Shown piece by piece: positions 63,305 to 64,000 of a stretch of DNA of 64,000 nucleotides. Position 1 is the first letter of the stretch, and each line of letters begins with the position of its first letter. Source of the stretch: Leptolinea sp. (GTDB lineage Bacteria; Chloroflexota; Anaerolineae; Anaerolineales; Anaerolineaceae). The notes below the pieces were generated by a model that saw only the letters and a list, made by a program, of their open reading frames with translations, ran no database searches and had not been told where the DNA came from. The stretch spans positions 45,979 to 109,978 of the forward strand of contig JAAZMZ010000020.1 of assembly GCA_012798535.1 (NCBI GenBank), read 5' to 3'. The position numbers were made by a program, and so were the translations under genes.

Positions 63305-64000
63305 TTAATCATTCATTTGAAGAAAAAAATAAAAAATATCTTCACTCATTAGTCATCCTTTTTCCAATTCTTCTGGTAATTCTTGGACTGCAATATTCAC
63401 CTCAAATTATTGACTCTTTTATAAATGGGGGAATTGGAGTCTTTATTTACAATATATTGGAAATCATTCTTTTATTGATTTTTCCAATATTTCTCATTGC
63501 ATTGGGATGCATATACTTATCATTTTTCCCACAAGATATCACCTTTCAAAAACAATCCAATTATTGGTTGATCGCCTTTTTCATAGGTGCCGGTTTGCTA
63601 ACCATTATTGGTTTTATTTTGGGTCTATTACATCTACTTTATTCGTGGATAACTATTCCTATATTTTCTTTGGTGTTTTTTCTTTTTCTTGCCTCTCCAA
63701 AATCTAAAGAATTAGCTGATGATTTTAAAGACTGGATATCTGCAAAGCAGTTCATTGACCGGGAACATATACTTGCTATATCAATACGAATATTTAGTCT
63801 GATAGTAATCTCTTGGATCATACTTTCAAAGGGAACGTTAACAGAGCTTTTTAAAGATGGTGGTTTACATCAATATTTTGGTTACTTTGCTGAAATTAGA
63901 TTCAACCATAGTACCTGGATGGATCCGAATCACCCGATTATCTATGATTATCTTATGGGTCGAGGCCAGGGAGTTTATTTATTTATTACAAGTTTTACTA
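63301..64000 (+). CDS. Polytopic membrane protein, 3' truncated by window end
   Basis: The frame opens at ATG 63301, overlapping the FkbM stop by four bases, and stays open for 233 codons to the last base. About five to six hydrophobic helices are visible (about 15-33, 45-78, 92-118, 122-140 and 170-187), followed by a loop with DPNHPIIYDYLMGRGQG. The loop resembles GT-C or YfhO-type extracytoplasmic loops but the family cannot be fixed. Because the gene lacks a stop inside the window its length is unknown. Co-translated with FkbM, it continues the glycan locus. Confidence 0.75.
   Translation, partial: MINHSFEEKNKKYLHSLVILFPILLVILGLQYSPQIIDSFINGGIGVFIYNILEIILLLIFPIFLIALGCIYLSFFPQDITFQKQSNYWLIAFFIGAGLLTIIGFILGLLHLLYSWITIPIFSLVFFLFLASPKSKELADDFKDWISAKQFIDREHILAISIRIFSLIVISWIILSKGTLTELFKDGGLHQYFGYFAEIRFNHSTWMDPNHPIIYDYLMGRGQGVYLFITSFT

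Overview
The window looks like a chromosomal piece of a Chloroflexota bacterium, most likely class Anaerolineae. This is an inference from gene content: a lipoprotein with an NBR1-type Ig-like domain, a zinc-ribbon/LysM wall protein, a GH25 lysozyme with a Thr-rich tail, GH57-DUF3536 and GH13 proteins beside a solitary ftsZ, cupin-type phosphoglucose isomerase, YfhO-type membrane proteins, and archaeal-type thiolase. No rRNA, tRNA, CRISPR array, transposase or phage gene was seen. About 56 protein genes are supported, two of them cut by the window edges.

Region 1 (1-13.4 kb) is a carbohydrate-acid or sugar catabolic locus. An upstream operon holds an FGGY kinase, a DapA-type aldolase and a nitroreductase. 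An ECF sigma/membrane anti-sigma pair is inserted after it. Then come two divergent transcription units: leftward, a phosphotriesterase-like hydrolase, cupin isomerase, 2-hydroxyacid dehydrogenase, KDPG-type aldolase and shikimate-dehydrogenase-like oxidoreductase; rightward, a DeoC-like aldolase, a second FGGY kinase and an acetoacetate-decarboxylase-family protein, followed by a GntR/UTRA regulator. Both divergent promoters are TTGACA-16-TATAAT with a 12-bp palindrome placed one base after the -10, which strongly suggests one regulator controls both. The substrate is unknown.

Region 2 (13.4-22.3 kb) is regulatory: a ferredoxin-nitroreductase with a PadR regulator, a two-component system whose sensor has paired MM-x3-MM motifs (a possible copper/silver sensor), a membrane rhodanese, a diguanylate cyclase, a Thr-rich lipoprotein, and a second two-component system preceded by three TTTCA-type repeats with an 11-bp period, resembling a Pho box.

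Region 3 (22.3-31.4 kb) is mainly housekeeping: aspartate kinase and aspartate-semialdehyde dehydrogenase, secD and secF, and a leftward ftsZ operon with two small proteins, a possible degenerate LCP-like membrane protein, and an upstream TIM-barrel-like protein that ends in a CWB2-like segment.

Region 4 (31.4-52.5 kb) mixes an NAD-dependent epimerase with three glycoside-hydrolase-family proteins (GH57, two GH13), an AlkZ-like protein, thiolase, a holin-family membrane protein, a cyclase-family hydrolase, thioredoxin reductase, LysM, L,D-transpeptidase and GH25 wall proteins, hemW, a membrane protein with an HEFGH motif, a PIG-V-like mannosyltransferase, and a dynamin-like GTPase followed by a J-domain protein.

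Region 5 (52.5-64 kb) is visibly more AT-rich and looks acquired: two related small membrane proteins with a possible C-terminal winged helix, two tandem YfhO paralogues, a 925-codon reading frame for a GT-C-like membrane protein, an FkbM methyltransferase and a membrane protein running off the end. It is probably a surface-glycan or glycolipid locus.
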